From: Dicaeum eximium
Lineage: Eukaryota > Chordata > Aves > Passeriformes > Dicaeidae
Direction: 5' to 3'
Assembly (NCBI GenBank): GCA_013396995.1
Contig: VWZP01008342.1
Span: 1 to 64,000 of the forward strand
DNA: 64,000 nucleotides
The notes beneath the pieces are model-generated. The model saw nothing but the letters and a program-made list of their open reading frames with translations, was not told the DNA's origin and searched no databases. This document shows, in pieces, positions 34,475 to 46,530 of this stretch. The position numbers and the translations under genes are program-made. Position 1 is the first letter of the stretch, and every line of letters starts with the position of its first letter.

Positions 34475-37235
34475 CCTTGCTGGGTCCCACTGACCACGGG
34501 GCTTGATATGCCTTAAGCCTCTGTCAGCGCTTGCCTGATAATCTGGTCATCGCCGGCCTCATTAGATCCCTATTAATGTCAGCCATGGATTGCTAATTAG
34601 ATTTGTGGGAGAAATGAAATTACCTGAGTGGGCTGCGTGGGAGGGGGAGTGCAGTCTCCCAGCACTTCCCAGGATTTACGGGGGGCAGGGGGGAAATAAA
34701 AAGGAAAGACATAATTTTATTTTCTCCCTCCTTTCCCCTCCTGCCCCCTAAGCCCCATCCCCTCCTCAGGCTTCCCTCTGACAGCCACTAACCAAGGAAT
34801 TCCCCAAACTGCTCCGTAGCTGGACCTGGGGGCTCTGTTAATAGAGCCCATTGGTGCCGCACTGGGCGCTCTATGCCAAGGGATCCTGCTCACATTGGAT
34901 TCATGGATCCTAGGGAGCAGCTCTGGGGTGAACTGCGCTGCATTGCTGGGGTCTCACAGGGGTCAAGGGAGAGACCAATGGCATTATTCATCCTGTTTAT
35001 TTATCCTTATTAGAAAATGGGATGAAAGAACAGGGCCTGGTGTCTGCCTTTAAGCACTAGCTCAGCAGCACAAGCACAGCCCCAATTAAACACTGCCTTT
35101 CTTCAGTGTACAAGGAGGCCTTTCTCCATATAAGAAACCCAACTCTGTTTAACGAGGACCAACTAAATCCTGCTTCATTTTACCTGGGATCTCACAACAA
35201 ATTCCCTTACTTCTTTCCTGGTAATTACTGGCAGAATCAGCCCCACTGCTGGGGCAGGAAGCCCTCCCCAATAACCCACCTGAACTCCGGCTGGATCCCA
35301 GCGGAGCCCAGGGCCCCTTCCTGCCCCCAATCCCACCAAAGCTCAGCTGGGATCAGCCTGGGCGTCCAGTCCTCTCCCACTTCAGCCCACCATGGTGCTG
35401 GCAGAGTGGGGCCCCTCCTGGGGAAGCATGTGGAGCTATTCCAGCCTGGCTCTGGCCTACATTCCCAGGCCTCCCCTGAGCACCTCACAATGTTAAAAAC
35501 TGCACCCTGTCTCCCAGGGGATATCACTGCAACCAGGACATTCAATTAAATAATTCTGGCCCTTTGCTTCTCCCACAAATCAATGGCTTTTTTTCCTCCT
35601 ACAAATATTTCCTTTCCCAAGTTCCCTTTCAAAAGGAAAAAAACCCCACAACAACAAAGAAACAAAACCCCAAACTGGAGAACAACAGGAAAAAAAGGAG
35701 AGGGGGGGAAAGGAAAGAAAGAAACTGTTCTCCTTTCTTTTCCCTGTGTGCAGGGTAATTGATAGGCTCTATCAGAGGTCAGGATTTGCATAAGAATTAA
35801 GAGCAGTAAATTAATTTAATATTCCATGCACATCTCCAATTATTCCTGCAGACCTTTGTCTCCATGGCTGGCAGAGAGAAGATTCAGCTGCTCTTCAACC
35901 AAACAACATCTGTGCAGTTAATAGTTTGATAAACAGCTCATACAAATAGTTTCTGAATTATCTGCCAACCCAGTGACTATTCAGTTTGGAAACACTCGAC
36001 AAGGGCTGTGCTGGATTCGGCCTGCTTGATCAGAGATTTGCCCTGCGTATCCCTAAAATATCAGCAGCCCTTTGCAACAAAACCCCATCAAGAACGATAT
36101 GTGAAATAAATAATTAACAGTAATTAATAAGAGCCCACCCTGCCTGGCATGTGCCCACCACCCAGAGAGGCTCGCACATGCTGCGGGGCCAGGCTGTGTC
36201 CCCCAGCTCCGGGCTCCAGGTGGATCCATGTGAGTTCTGTGGCCCCCTGAACGGCTTTTGCTGGGTGCAGCACTTACAGCCCTTCACCGGCTTCCTCCTA
36301 CAGCTCATGGGGGTGAATTAAACTAGTGGTGCTTGGCCAGCCTGGAGCTGGACATCTGCATCCATGTGAGGAAGGATGAAGGAGTCACCTCAATTTTATT
36401 GTAAGATTGAGTTTCCCTGGGAGAAAATCAGGATGCTCTTCCTGGGCTGAAATTTGGATTTAGCAGGGCAACAGAGTCGGTGAAGGGTCACTCCCACTTC
36501 TCCATAGTCATGCAACTTTCATGTCTGCTGTCATGAAGAGCTGACTTTTTTTCTCCCATTTAAAAGGAGAATTTGCACCATGAACAGAAATCCAGAAACA
36601 CAGACACAAACAGAAGCGAATGGATGAGGTGCCAAATTTGGAGGGATGTCTGGGGCTTGATAAACCACTGCAGGCTTCTCACCGTGAAAATAAGGCCAGA
36701 CCCCCGACCAGGGCCGTGGGACAGGCCAGACCTGGTACCTCCCCTGGGGGAGGGAGATCCCAACGCCCAGGTGGAGATCCCACATTTGGGATTTGGAGCT
36801 CCCAGGCTCCATTCCCACTGTGCTAGCCTGCGCTGTTACCTGGCTGCAGCGCTGGCTCCAAGCTCACCGTGGGGAATCAGCCCTCTGAATATTCAACACC
36901 AGCAGCTCCAGGGCTGCCTAGAGCCAGGGATTTGCTATGAAATGGAAGCTTTTTCCCCTCCTTTCCAAAATTCAGATCAATGCACTCTGCTGTCTCTGGA
37001 GCCTGAGGCTGGTCTGACCTGAGTGTGTCTTTTGCCTCAGCTCTAATTAAACAAACACATTCCAGTTATTATTTTGGAAGCTAATTGTGCTGTTCTAAAG
37101 AATTCAAATCCCCCTTTTTCCAGCCCTCAATTCCCAACTTGCTTCATGTTGTAAGGAGGGAATTGGACCCTCAGCTGTTTTCCGTCACCCAGCATGGGCA
37201 TCCCTCCCTCCTGACACATTCCTGTGTATAGCAGC
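34475..37235. other. Intergenic; nothing recognised
   Basis: There is no gene or transposon that I can name. Short AT-rich blocks with TAATTA-like cores occur at 34.5-34.65 and 35.75-36.13 kb. An A- and G-rich low-complexity stretch lies at about 35,630-35,740. Confidence 0.45.
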
Positions 37236-37675
37236 TGTAGTGGTTTAGTTCGCCAATTCTGAATTTTCCCCAATTTCAATCAAATTGAAATTTTCCCAGC
37301 CAAATGCACCACTAAATGTGGTGGGTTTTCTTGTGCTGGTTAATCACCAGAGCACTCTCCTGCTGTAAAATAGGATCAACTAGGAGAAAAGCAAAGCAGG
37401 CTCAAAACTTCAAGAGAAAGACAGTTTATTAACAGTAACTAAAAGAAAGAAAAAGGAAAAGAAGGAAAAACCAAAACCCTTCAGACCCTTCTCCTCCCTC
37501 CACAAACATTTCCTTCCCATTTGTCAGTGTAAAGAAATAACACTCAACAATCCCAATCAGTCCATCATTCTTTGGAATAGTCTTTTCTCAATTCTCTCTC
37601 AGGGAGAGGAGTCCCTCTTGTTCGTGTTATGGAAAAGCTTCTCCACAAGAGGAAAGAAAAGTTCTCTTGTGTCTC
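37236..37675 (-). mobile_element. Endogenous retroviral LTR, truncated by a gap
   Basis: The left boundary TGTAGTGGTTTAG at 37,236 would be the CA-terminated 3' end of an LTR on the minus strand. An AATAAA signal on the minus strand lies at 37,425-37,430, followed leftwards by a U5-like region. The text around 'acagtttattaacagtaac' resembles songbird LTR repeats known to me. An AATTTCAA / TTGAAATT hairpin with a 5-nt loop lies near 37,270-37,292. The rest of the element runs into a 475-nt N gap, consistent with an unresolved repeat. Family (ERVL or other) not determined; no internal retroviral genes are visible. Confidence 0.6.
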
Positions 37676-38150
37676 NNNNNNNNNNNNNNNNNNNNNNNNN
37701 NNNNNNNNNNNNNNNNNNNNNNNNNNNNNNNNNNNNNNNNNNNNNNNNNNNNNNNNNNNNNNNNNNNNNNNNNNNNNNNNNNNNNNNNNNNNNNNNNNNN
37801 NNNNNNNNNNNNNNNNNNNNNNNNNNNNNNNNNNNNNNNNNNNNNNNNNNNNNNNNNNNNNNNNNNNNNNNNNNNNNNNNNNNNNNNNNNNNNNNNNNNN
37901 NNNNNNNNNNNNNNNNNNNNNNNNNNNNNNNNNNNNNNNNNNNNNNNNNNNNNNNNNNNNNNNNNNNNNNNNNNNNNNNNNNNNNNNNNNNNNNNNNNNN
38001 NNNNNNNNNNNNNNNNNNNNNNNNNNNNNNNNNNNNNNNNNNNNNNNNNNNNNNNNNNNNNNNNNNNNNNNNNNNNNNNNNNNNNNNNNNNNNNNNNNNN
38101 NNNNNNNNNNNNNNNNNNNNNNNNNNNNNNNNNNNNNNNNNNNNNNNNNN
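37676..38150. other. Assembly gap, 475 N
   Basis: A long run of N between LTR-like sequence on the left and GC-rich sequence on the right. It probably hides the remainder of the LTR and a GC-rich block. Confidence 1.
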
Positions 38151-40702
38151 AACCGTCCCACAGCCGCCGGCTGGGCCGGGCCTGGGAGAAGGGGCCGAGC
38201 CCCCCCAGGCCTGGCCCCAGGGAGCTCTTACCTCTGGGACACCCTGCCTGGAAACAGAGAGCTCCTCCGTCTTCCTCCTGAATTTCCACCTGGGATTTCA
38301 AGTGAGCCGCCTACAAATTCTTACCATTTCCGGGTAAGCCTCAAACCATGACAGCAGCCCAGGGCCCAGCATGGTGGGTTTTGGGATTGGAAAGATGCAG
38401 TGCTGGCTCTGGAGAGCAGTATGCTGGAGATGAGGCATTTTTGGGGCTGTGGGTTCACCGTTGGAGGTCTTTAGCCCTTCTGGTCCCTGGATTTAACCCC
38501 AGCAAGGGGATTTCAGCACTGACACTTGCCGAGGGGCACTGGGGAACTTGATTAACATTTGCAGAGCTCCAGGTAGACAGTGTCATGTGTGTGAACATTT
38601 TATCATACTGCAGCTATGCCACAGCCCCCACGAACATCCTGGCACTGCCACATCAGCCACATTCACAGCTGCACAGAGTTTCCTTTCGCACCTCAGCCAC
38701 CCCACCAAAGGCTGAGATGGAAAAATCAAAACCCCAGCCTGTGCAGACTTCCGAGGCCCAGAACCCATGATCCCAGGACCACTTTTTGGCACAGAAGATC
38801 TCTCTTTATGGACTTGCTTATCGAGCTGCCACACCACTCTTTTCTTTATGGAGCCACAGAAGTGTCTGTAATGAGATATTAAAATAGTATTCATGCTCCA
38901 TGATTTATTTTTGAAGTTCTCGCATCTCTGTGCGTGTAAATACCCTGCGCTGCAGGCCGGGATAAATAATGCAGCACAATATATTAATGAGGGAGAACGC
39001 AAAGTGCCAGAAAGATGGAGAAGAGGGAAGGAGTTTGCTGGGTGGTAAGTTATGGGGCCTTTGGACGCAGGGCAGGAGGAGGCTGAGCACAGGCGGGGGA
39101 TTGCTCCTGCTTTCCCCCCACCGATAAATCAGCAGCCTTGCAGTGCTGGCAGTAGGATAAAATATGCCGGGTCCCTGTGGTGGGGCAGCACACGGCACAG
39201 GAGCGTGGGCCACGCATGCTGACTGCAAATAGGGTGGGCCATCAGATGCTGCCATAAAACACCCCCTTGCCTCCTACAGCTGATTATCAACCTCATGCAT
39301 AGCAAATGACGGAGTGGGAGCACCAGTGGTGCCTCCACTGCTGCTGAGGTAAAAAGATAAAATATTTACAGACTGACAGGCTAATGGACACTTTGCCAAA
39401 GAGCTGTTTGAAAGAAGGAGTAAATGGGCCCATGCTGATGCAGGGCAGTGGGCCTGATCAGGGATCAGGACACACGGCACTGGATCGGATAACATTTAAT
39501 TGGCAGGTCACATCCAAATGAGTGTAGTCATGCATCATCCGGAAGGCTTTCTGCTGGTTATAAAGACACTTGTAAACAATTCAGCTGCTGAACATAGCAA
39601 TAATATGTTGATCCGGCATGTAATGAGGTGTTCCTGGAATCAATAAACTAGTCATGAAGAGCAGGGAGCAAGGTCAGCGCCTGCCTTTTTGATGACCTTT
39701 GCTGGCTGGTGAGGACATCATATACTCTGAAGAGGACTTTTCTCATATTGCAGAAGGCGCCGAGTGTCAGAACTTCCATTCGCAGCAAGCAAATGAACAG
39801 CCGGGCTCTGCATGCTAATGAAGTCCAAGCTATTTTCCACCTTTTCATCTGCACATTATGCTCTTGACTTTGGAGAAGGTGGGAATTAGGTTGGACCCTC
39901 ATGTCAGACTGCCTGATGGCTCGGCTCCGGAAAACTGGTAATTGAAGCTGATGACTGATGCGGAGGAGGCCTGAATTTGGAAATAAACAGTTTCAAGCAC
40001 TGCATGTCATTTCTAGAGAGACTGCTGAGTGAATGGAAATGAGCTCTGTTTTGTCGATCTAATGCAGTTTCTCAGCAGGAAAAACAGTGTCTTTGAGACA
40101 ACAATGCCAATCAGTGAGATTTAAATGTCCTGGCAATAATGTAAGGAATAGTACCTGCCTCAGCAAACAGCACTTAGGGAAATGCTGCCCCGTGCTGGGG
40201 CCTGTGACTTCTCTCCAGCCCCCAGTGCCAGGCTGGGGGAGCTGGGATGCTCTGAGGCTGGCAGCAAGGAGGTTTGGCACGTGCCATGCTTGGTCATTGC
40301 CATGCAAAAGCCACCAGTGACACCGAGGAGCGAGGAGCGTGGCTTTGAGTGACCCTAACTGAAAATGGTGCTCTCCATGCTGTGTCTACCCTGTTGAACT
40401 GCTCCTCCCAGTAGGCCGAGGAGAAATCCTGATGGTCTCAGCCCCATCATTGCTCTCTTTATCTCATACCAGCCCGGCTGCTGGCCCCAGAGAAATGAAA
40501 AAATGGTGTTTCTAGAGAAGGTACCCAAAGGCCAGTATGTTCAGCCTCGACTTTAAACATCCCAGCAGCTGGGAAACAACATTGCAAATGTTACAAACCC
40601 TTCCCAAGTCCTGTTTGGGGCATGGAACAGGGCACAGCCACTTGTGTGCTGGGGCAGAAGTAGCCTTGCTGAGGCTTCCAGGGCTTTGAGATGTTTTCCT
40701 TC
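38151..40702. other. Intergenic; CNE-like block at 38.86-40.0 kb
   Basis: Just right of the gap (38,151-38,230) the sequence is GC-rich, with a strong minus-strand donor (CAGAG-gtaaga near 38,228) but no convincing exon attached. From about 38,860 to 40,000 a long, repeat-free, TAAT/ATTA-rich block resembles vertebrate conserved noncoding elements. It is the best candidate of that kind in this half of the window. Confidence 0.35.
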
Positions 40703-40890
40703 AGACACAGAATCCTGGACTGGTCTGGCTTGGAAAGACCTTACAGTCCATCTCGTTCCATTCCCTGCCATGGGCAGGGACACCTCCCACTATTCCAAAT
40801 TGCTCCAGGCCCTGTCCAAGCTGGCCTGGAATGCTTCCAGGGATCCAGGGGCAGCCATAGCTTCTCTGGGCCCTGTGTGTCCCCTCTGTG
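40703..40890 (-). mobile_element. CR1 LINE 3' fragment
   Basis: The signature order of an inverted CR1 3' end is present: cacagaatcctgg, then ttggaaagaccttacagtcc, then ccctgccatgggcagggaca, then a ccaagctggcctggaatg segment. CR1 is the dominant LINE of birds; this copy is truncated and diverged. Confidence 0.85.
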
Positions 40891-43800
40891 GGTTCCCCCC
40901 AGGCACAGGCAGGACTGGGACTCTCCTGCCCTGTGTTTCCCCAGCAGCCACACACTGACAGATCAATGTTGGAGGTACGAGGTGGGGTGTGCTGCAGGCA
41001 GGGGCTCCCCAGAACCCCTCATGCCCATGATCAGAGGCCGCTGGGGTCAGCATCCTCCCAGGTGGCCACATCCCGCTCCCCTCTGCAAAAGCCACTCTCT
41101 GTCCCCTGGAGGTGGCTGCATCAGGAGCGGGTGTGTTTGTGCAATAGTTTGCAACCCTTCAACATGAAAAGATAGAGATGGGTGTGAGTTATTATTATGA
41201 AAATGAATGGAGCAACAGACAAAAATATTCAGGAGATGTAATCTGCATCCCTACAATGAGCTGTCGGAGAAGAGCACTTGGCAGACAGGAGAGTCACCTT
41301 AGATACATTGCCTCTTGTTAAATTGCTTTTGCTCTGACAGTGCCTTTTAAAACCACATGCAACCTTAATTTAAAATACCCAATACCTCAAGGTATAGGGG
41401 CCTACGGGTAGTCTCCAGCTTGGGATTTGTTCAAAACTATTCCTTCAGCTTAATACCACTATTCCTCATTTTAGTCACACAACAAATGTGGGAGCCTGAA
41501 TTTGTTTGTAAGAATCCATTACTAAAAATCAATGGGGCACAGATTGATTCCCCTGTCTACCACCTCAGTGTTGCCCAAATCCCCAGAAGCTTTGCCCAAG
41601 AAAGGCCCTCTCCCTGAGAGGCAGCTTTGACACACACAGTGAGCCGAAAGCAAACCTCAGCTTTTTCATCCTTTTAGGAAATGGTTAATGGTGAGGAAAT
41701 GCCAAATGTGGCAGGGCAAGACACTATTGCATTTTTATTTTCAGAGACACGGTGGTGGAAAAAAGCCCCCAAACAAACCAACCAGCACTTGCAGATCACT
41801 GGTCCCTGCTCCCGCCCTGGCAGGCCGTGTGTCACTCCCAGCTGCTCCCTGGCATAGAGCACAAGGCCTCCATGGACCAAGGGTTTGGCTAGGGGTGCCA
41901 GCTCTGCACCGCTTCACTCAGCACTCAGTAAAACACCCCACCACTCCCCCAGAGGTCCCTGGGTGCCAGATTTACCCTCTGCCCTTGGGAGCTGAGAGCT
42001 TCGAAGGACGTGGTGGCATTTTGAGGCCGACCATGAGGAAGGGCATGTGTGTGTCCAGGCATGACGCTGGCTCCAGGCTTAGCCCATCCATCAGAGCTCC
42101 TCTGGCCTCCCACCTCCACAGATAACCTCCTTCCCTATGCTAATTCTCTCAGAACATTATGCAGACTGTTTATATTTCTGTACAGCCAGAACAGACTGCT
42201 GACACAAATCAGCCATTAGCCATTCACACTGAGGAGTCTCCGCTAATTGTGCAGAATGTAATTAGTGATTATGTAATATCTAAGCTCTTGCAACTGTCAT
42301 TAATGTCCACTATTCACCAGAGATAGTTCTTACTGAATTAGGGAATGATTACTGCATGGTAAATCTACTTAATCCTAAATATGCTAATTAACACTGCCTG
42401 CACTTTAGACAGTGGTTAAAAGCACTAGTCACCTCAAAAAAGGCTCTGATACACCAGGACCCAAATTGCTTGCAAAGGATTTTCCCTCAAAAGGTAAATT
42501 TGTTTAATTAAATGCTGTAGTAAACTGTTGGGCAAAGCCCTTGATTAGTGCAGCCCAAGGAGGGGCCTTCTGGAATGATCTAGTGAGGTGCCGCCACAGA
42601 GCAGCAATGCTCCTGCAGCATCCCAGGTCTCCTGCAACATCCTGGTCCAGTCACAGCCTTTCCCCCATGCCTGCCAGTGCTCCCCAACAGGCCTGACATG
42701 AGCAGTGCCCAATGTAAAACAGCTTTCCAAAGGCTCTCCCTCCAGGATTAACCACCCCGCTCCTCAGGTCATAAACAACAATATTCCTACACGCAGATAT
42801 AGGAGCTTCAATAAATTCTGGCTTAAATCCTAATTTGAAGATTGATTGTGTAATTTTAAGATTGATTGTGTAGAACAGACTTCAAATATTAAATACTAAA
42901 GGAATAGGATAAACAGAGCGATTGTACAGGTTTGAAAGGTCCCTTTCCAAGGCCTAGGGTGTTTAATGTATTCTGGGTTACCGTGGAAAAAAAAAGATAT
43001 GGCTGTCATGAACCCCAGGATAATAGCAGCCTGTGATTTATGAAGATTCCTCCTGCTTATATATTTTAGATAAATAATGCCCCTGTGTGTGTCTCTGCAC
43101 TCATTCATAACCAAAAGCTGCTTGGGCTGCACAGAGAGCTTGCACAGGAACCTTTGGAATCAGCTCAGAGGGACAGGATAACTCACGGATCAGAGACAGT
43201 AAGTCATGGTGTGACAAGGCCAGGAGTGGCACACTCAGAGCCAAAGGTGTTCTCCACAGGGGGGGCAAACACAGCCCGGGGGCCAAACACAGCCCAGGGC
43301 ACCCAGGGACCTGGCTCACTCCCACCACAATCACCGCCCACAGAAATGAAAGAATTAGCCACACAATGAACCCCTAATTGCCTGGCAACAGCATTTAGGC
43401 CCCATTAGGTAGATTTGTAACTGCTTCCAGAGAAATAAACTCCTGTGTCATTAGATAACAAGGGAAGAAATTGGTTATTTCCTTTTTGAAAGGTATGAAA
43501 GCTTCCAATTTACTGATGTATGTGCTCAGTAGATTATTTTCTGTCATCTCAGTTAATTGAATTTTACCCATTGCTCTTAGAATCCCTCCCTTTTGTGTAA
43601 GGTTAAAAAGTTCAGAGTCATATTTTTGTACCGCGTCCATTCATTGCACGAGCCAACTCCAGCTGCACAAAGCGAGCCAGGAAAAGGGAGCAGTGGCCAA
43701 CTGTGCGAAGATGGCTGCAGCATCCAGGTGAGCTGGTGTTGGATCATGGAAAAACGTCACTTTTCAGGCAGCCTCCAGCTGGGACATGGCCAGGAGCCAC

Positions 43801-44689
43801 TGGAAGTCACCTGCTGTGAGCTCCGTGGTTGCTGTGCGATGACTGCACCTCCTCCCCTGGAAAACCAAACTGAAGACCCAGAATTAAACTAATTCCTCAG
43901 ATTGCCTGGGGACCCTTGCCAGGGTGCCAGCTGGGTTGGAGTGCCATGTGCACCAGCCAGAAATGGGAGGAGGGTTTATTCCAGCCCTGCTCTGGTGGTG
44001 GCTCTGTTACCCTGTGTCACTCTCCCCACCATTGCCAGAGATGTCCAGCCTTCACCCTCAAGCAGCCCCCTCATTTCTGCCTTTCCAAAGCAAACCTAAG
44101 CAGATGTTCTTGATTTCTGAGTAAATCCAGAGCATGTGTCATTCCTCTCATCATTGCTCAGCCTGCTGCTCTTAAACTTTACCACTTCCCCCAAATCATT
44201 CCTGAGAGGTAGTGGCACCCTCTCATCCACAGAACTGCTGTCATGAGGAGCTGAAAGCCAAACTTAAGCTTTTGTGGGGAGCTCTGGTTTGATGCTGTGG
44301 GATATTTGCTTTGCAGACCAGCACCTCCCAGAACAAAAGGCCTGTGGCTTGGCCACAGAAATATTACCAAAACCATAATCTGGTGACTCCAGAGCCACTT
44401 GATTTTAAACCCTCCTGAAAAAGCCAGCTCCATTTTCTGCTTTGGTGGAGACGATTCCCCACGCTGGTGTAGGACAATAGATCAGCCCTGGCAGCGGGGA
44501 GTTGTTATCCAGCTCCCAACTACTACGACATAGTTTCTATCAGAGCAGTTTTCTTCTCAGCCAGTCGAGTGGAATGACCCTTGAAAGCCGCAGTTTGTGG
44601 CAGGGACACACTCGGCGCTGTCAGAAATCCATTGCTGCCCACACGCAGGGCAGCGGCCAGAAAACAAGGACGTGGAGAAGTGCCGCTAT
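40891..44689. other. Intergenic; CNE-like blocks at 42.1-43.1 kb
   Basis: No gene recognised. Two AT-rich blocks (about 42,130-42,420 and 42,770-43,080) have CNE-like texture. A short tandem repeat of ACACAGCCC-type units lies at about 43,265-43,310. Confidence 0.35.
42838..42872. repeat. 20-bp tandem duplication
   Basis: AAGATTGATTGTGTA occurs at 42,838-42,852 and again at 42,858-42,872, identical over 15 bases, inside a CNE-like block. Confidence 0.9.
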
Positions 44690-44985
44690 TGAGCCAGGTG
44701 CGAGAAAGAAAGACTCCAACTCTCAGAAGGTAGCAGGGCAAAAAGGGAAGTTTAGTATAAAACCCGCGCCTTTTATAATATGGTTCACTAAGGTGAATTA
44801 TGATTGGATACAAAAGATCATCTCTCCATTGGTGAATTGGGAATATCATTTCTTGAAGGACAAACTGTTACAAACAGTAGCTAACTATTATAAACAACAG
44901 CTACAGGAAGACATAACAGCAGTCTAGAATTCTAAGTTTCCCAAACCTTCATCTATGTTCTTTCTTCAATTGAACTGAGCATATC
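44690..44985 (-). mobile_element. Avian endogenous retroviral LTR (solo)
   Basis: The minus strand carries a TATA-like TATTATAAAAGGCGCGG near 44,766-44,780. The other end carries 'gactccaactctcagaaggt', a U5/primer-proximal phrase that I recognise from songbird LTRs. No internal retroviral coding sequence is adjacent. The edges are approximate and the family was not verified. It has the same orientation as the other two LTRs in the window. Confidence 0.65.
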
Positions 44986-46078
44986 CACAGAGAAGGGCCT
45001 GCAAAGGCAGCAGGGTTTCGAGGCACTGGGCAGTGGGGAAGCAGCAAAGAACCCAAGGATAGAAGGAAGAAAAATAAGTATGGAGAGACGAGTGACGTGG
45101 AGCAGCCAGGCCCAAGGAAACGCTCCTTCCCAAAGTCTCTGAGGTGTCGCATGTGCTGGGGGCTGGACGTGCCTCCTCTTGCCTGCCAGCCCAGCCATGC
45201 TTCTGTGCCTGGGCACAGAGAAACCTCCTCAACACCACAGGGTTGTGCAGGGCTGTGACCCCATAGGTGCATGGGGAGCAGTTTCCCCCATTCGGAAAGA
45301 ATGGGATTGGTCTTCTGCTGGGCTGGGGCTGGTGGTCCCCAAAAACCGTCCCTGGTGGGCTGAAGAGGCAGCACAGACATGGAGGGGGGGGAGAAGATGG
45401 AAAGAAAGAGCAGAGCTGTGCTTTTCCATGCTGCCTTTTTGTTTTATTTGGTTTTAATTACACCCAAGAGCCCCTTGTATTAAACATCCCTAATTAAGGA
45501 GGGCCAGGGAGCGGGAGGGTGGGTGATGGTGGCTGGAGCAAGGCCCGAGGCCAGCAGAGCAGTGCATGGGGATAACCTCGTAATCTACAGAAATCTGGGA
45601 ATTATGATGGATATTACATAAATCAACCCCCCTGTGTCAATAAGGAAAAACATTTTTAAAAGAAAAGCAGCTGATAATTAACCCTGAGAGCACGGGTTTA
45701 ATCCAGATCACCTTGGGGAAGCGCCGGGACAAATGCAGACATTCTTCCCGGCCTTTCTCATTTAAATAACCCGGCCTTCATTGGCTCCTGAGGGACTGCT
45801 CGGGAATTGCTAAACCAGAGGTTTGTTCAGGTTTGATGTGTAGTCGCATTGATTTCCCCCTCCCTCATCTTAATAAAAGGCATTTTATCGAGCCCCAGAG
45901 CAGGGTAGGGTGAGGCATCCTGGAGCTCCTGCTGGTCTGGCAGAGGGTGTTTGCCAGCCCACAGGACCTCTACTGACATCTCCAAGCTCACGGAGCTGGA
46001 GGATGGCTCTGAGCAGCATCACCAGCCCGTTGCTCATTAGGAATAACCTAATTATTACTTAGCAAACTAGCTTTGCCC
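44986..46078. other. Intergenic; CNE-like at 45.55-45.9 kb
   Basis: No gene recognised. A repeat-free block from about 45,555 to 45,905 combines AT-rich homeobox-like cores with a few CpGs. A G-rich tract lies at about 45,383-45,390. Confidence 0.3.
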
Positions 46079-46245
46079 AGAGAAGCTGTGGCTGCTCCTG
46101 GATCCCTGGCAGTGTCCAAGGCCAGGTTGGATGGGGCTTGGAGCAACCTGGGATCATGGAAGGTGTCCCTGCCTGTGGAATGAGATAAGCATTAAGGTGC
46201 TTCCAACCCAAATCTTTCTAGGATTCTCTGCATTGATTTTGAGTC
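46079..46245 (+). mobile_element. CR1 LINE 3' end (plus orientation)
   Basis: The sequence runs through the canonical sense-strand CR1 3' end: agaagctgtggctgctcc, then cagtgtccaaggccaggttg, then gcttggagcaacctggg, then aaggtgtccctgcc, then cttccaaccc, and an ATTCTSTG-like terminus near 46,223-46,235. Truncated at the 5' end, as most CR1 copies are. Confidence 0.9.
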
Positions 46246-46261
46246 TACCTTTTGGATTTTT

Positions 46262-46530
46262 CAGGAGCCCATAGGATAATTTAGGTTGGAAAAGCCCTCT
46301 AAGATCAAGTCCAACCATTCCCCCAGCACTGCCAAGGCCACCACTAACCCATGTCCTTATGTGTCCCATCCACGCATCTGTTAAATCCCTCCAGGAATGG
46401 TGACTTCCCCACTGCCGTGGGCAGCCTGTTCCAATGCCCAACAGCACTTCTGGACAAGAAATTTTTCCCAATATCCAATCTAAATTTCTCCTGCTGCAAC
46501 TTTTGAGGCTGTTAATCCCACAGTATCTCC
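46262..46530 (-). mobile_element. CR1 LINE 3' end (minus orientation)
   Basis: An inverted CR1 3' end follows: aatttaggttggaaaagccc, agtccaaccattcccccagc, actgccaaggccaccactaa, then the ttcccaatatccaatctaaa section further inside the element. It lies tail-to-tail with the plus-strand copy 17 bp away. The two ttccaaccc-type ends (46,199-46,214 and 46,278-46,295) are complementary and could pair in RNA. Confidence 0.9.

Noticed and set aside
34107..34497. F/L/S-rich and K/E/R-rich ORFs
   Set aside because: They are translations of the CTTT microsatellite.
38226..38252. Possible micro-exon with acceptor tgtttccag and donor gtaaga
   Set aside because: Only about 16 nt with no partner exons or reading frame to support it.
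37565..38351. ORFs of about 200-240 codons
   Set aside because: Most of each is the run of N in the assembly gap.
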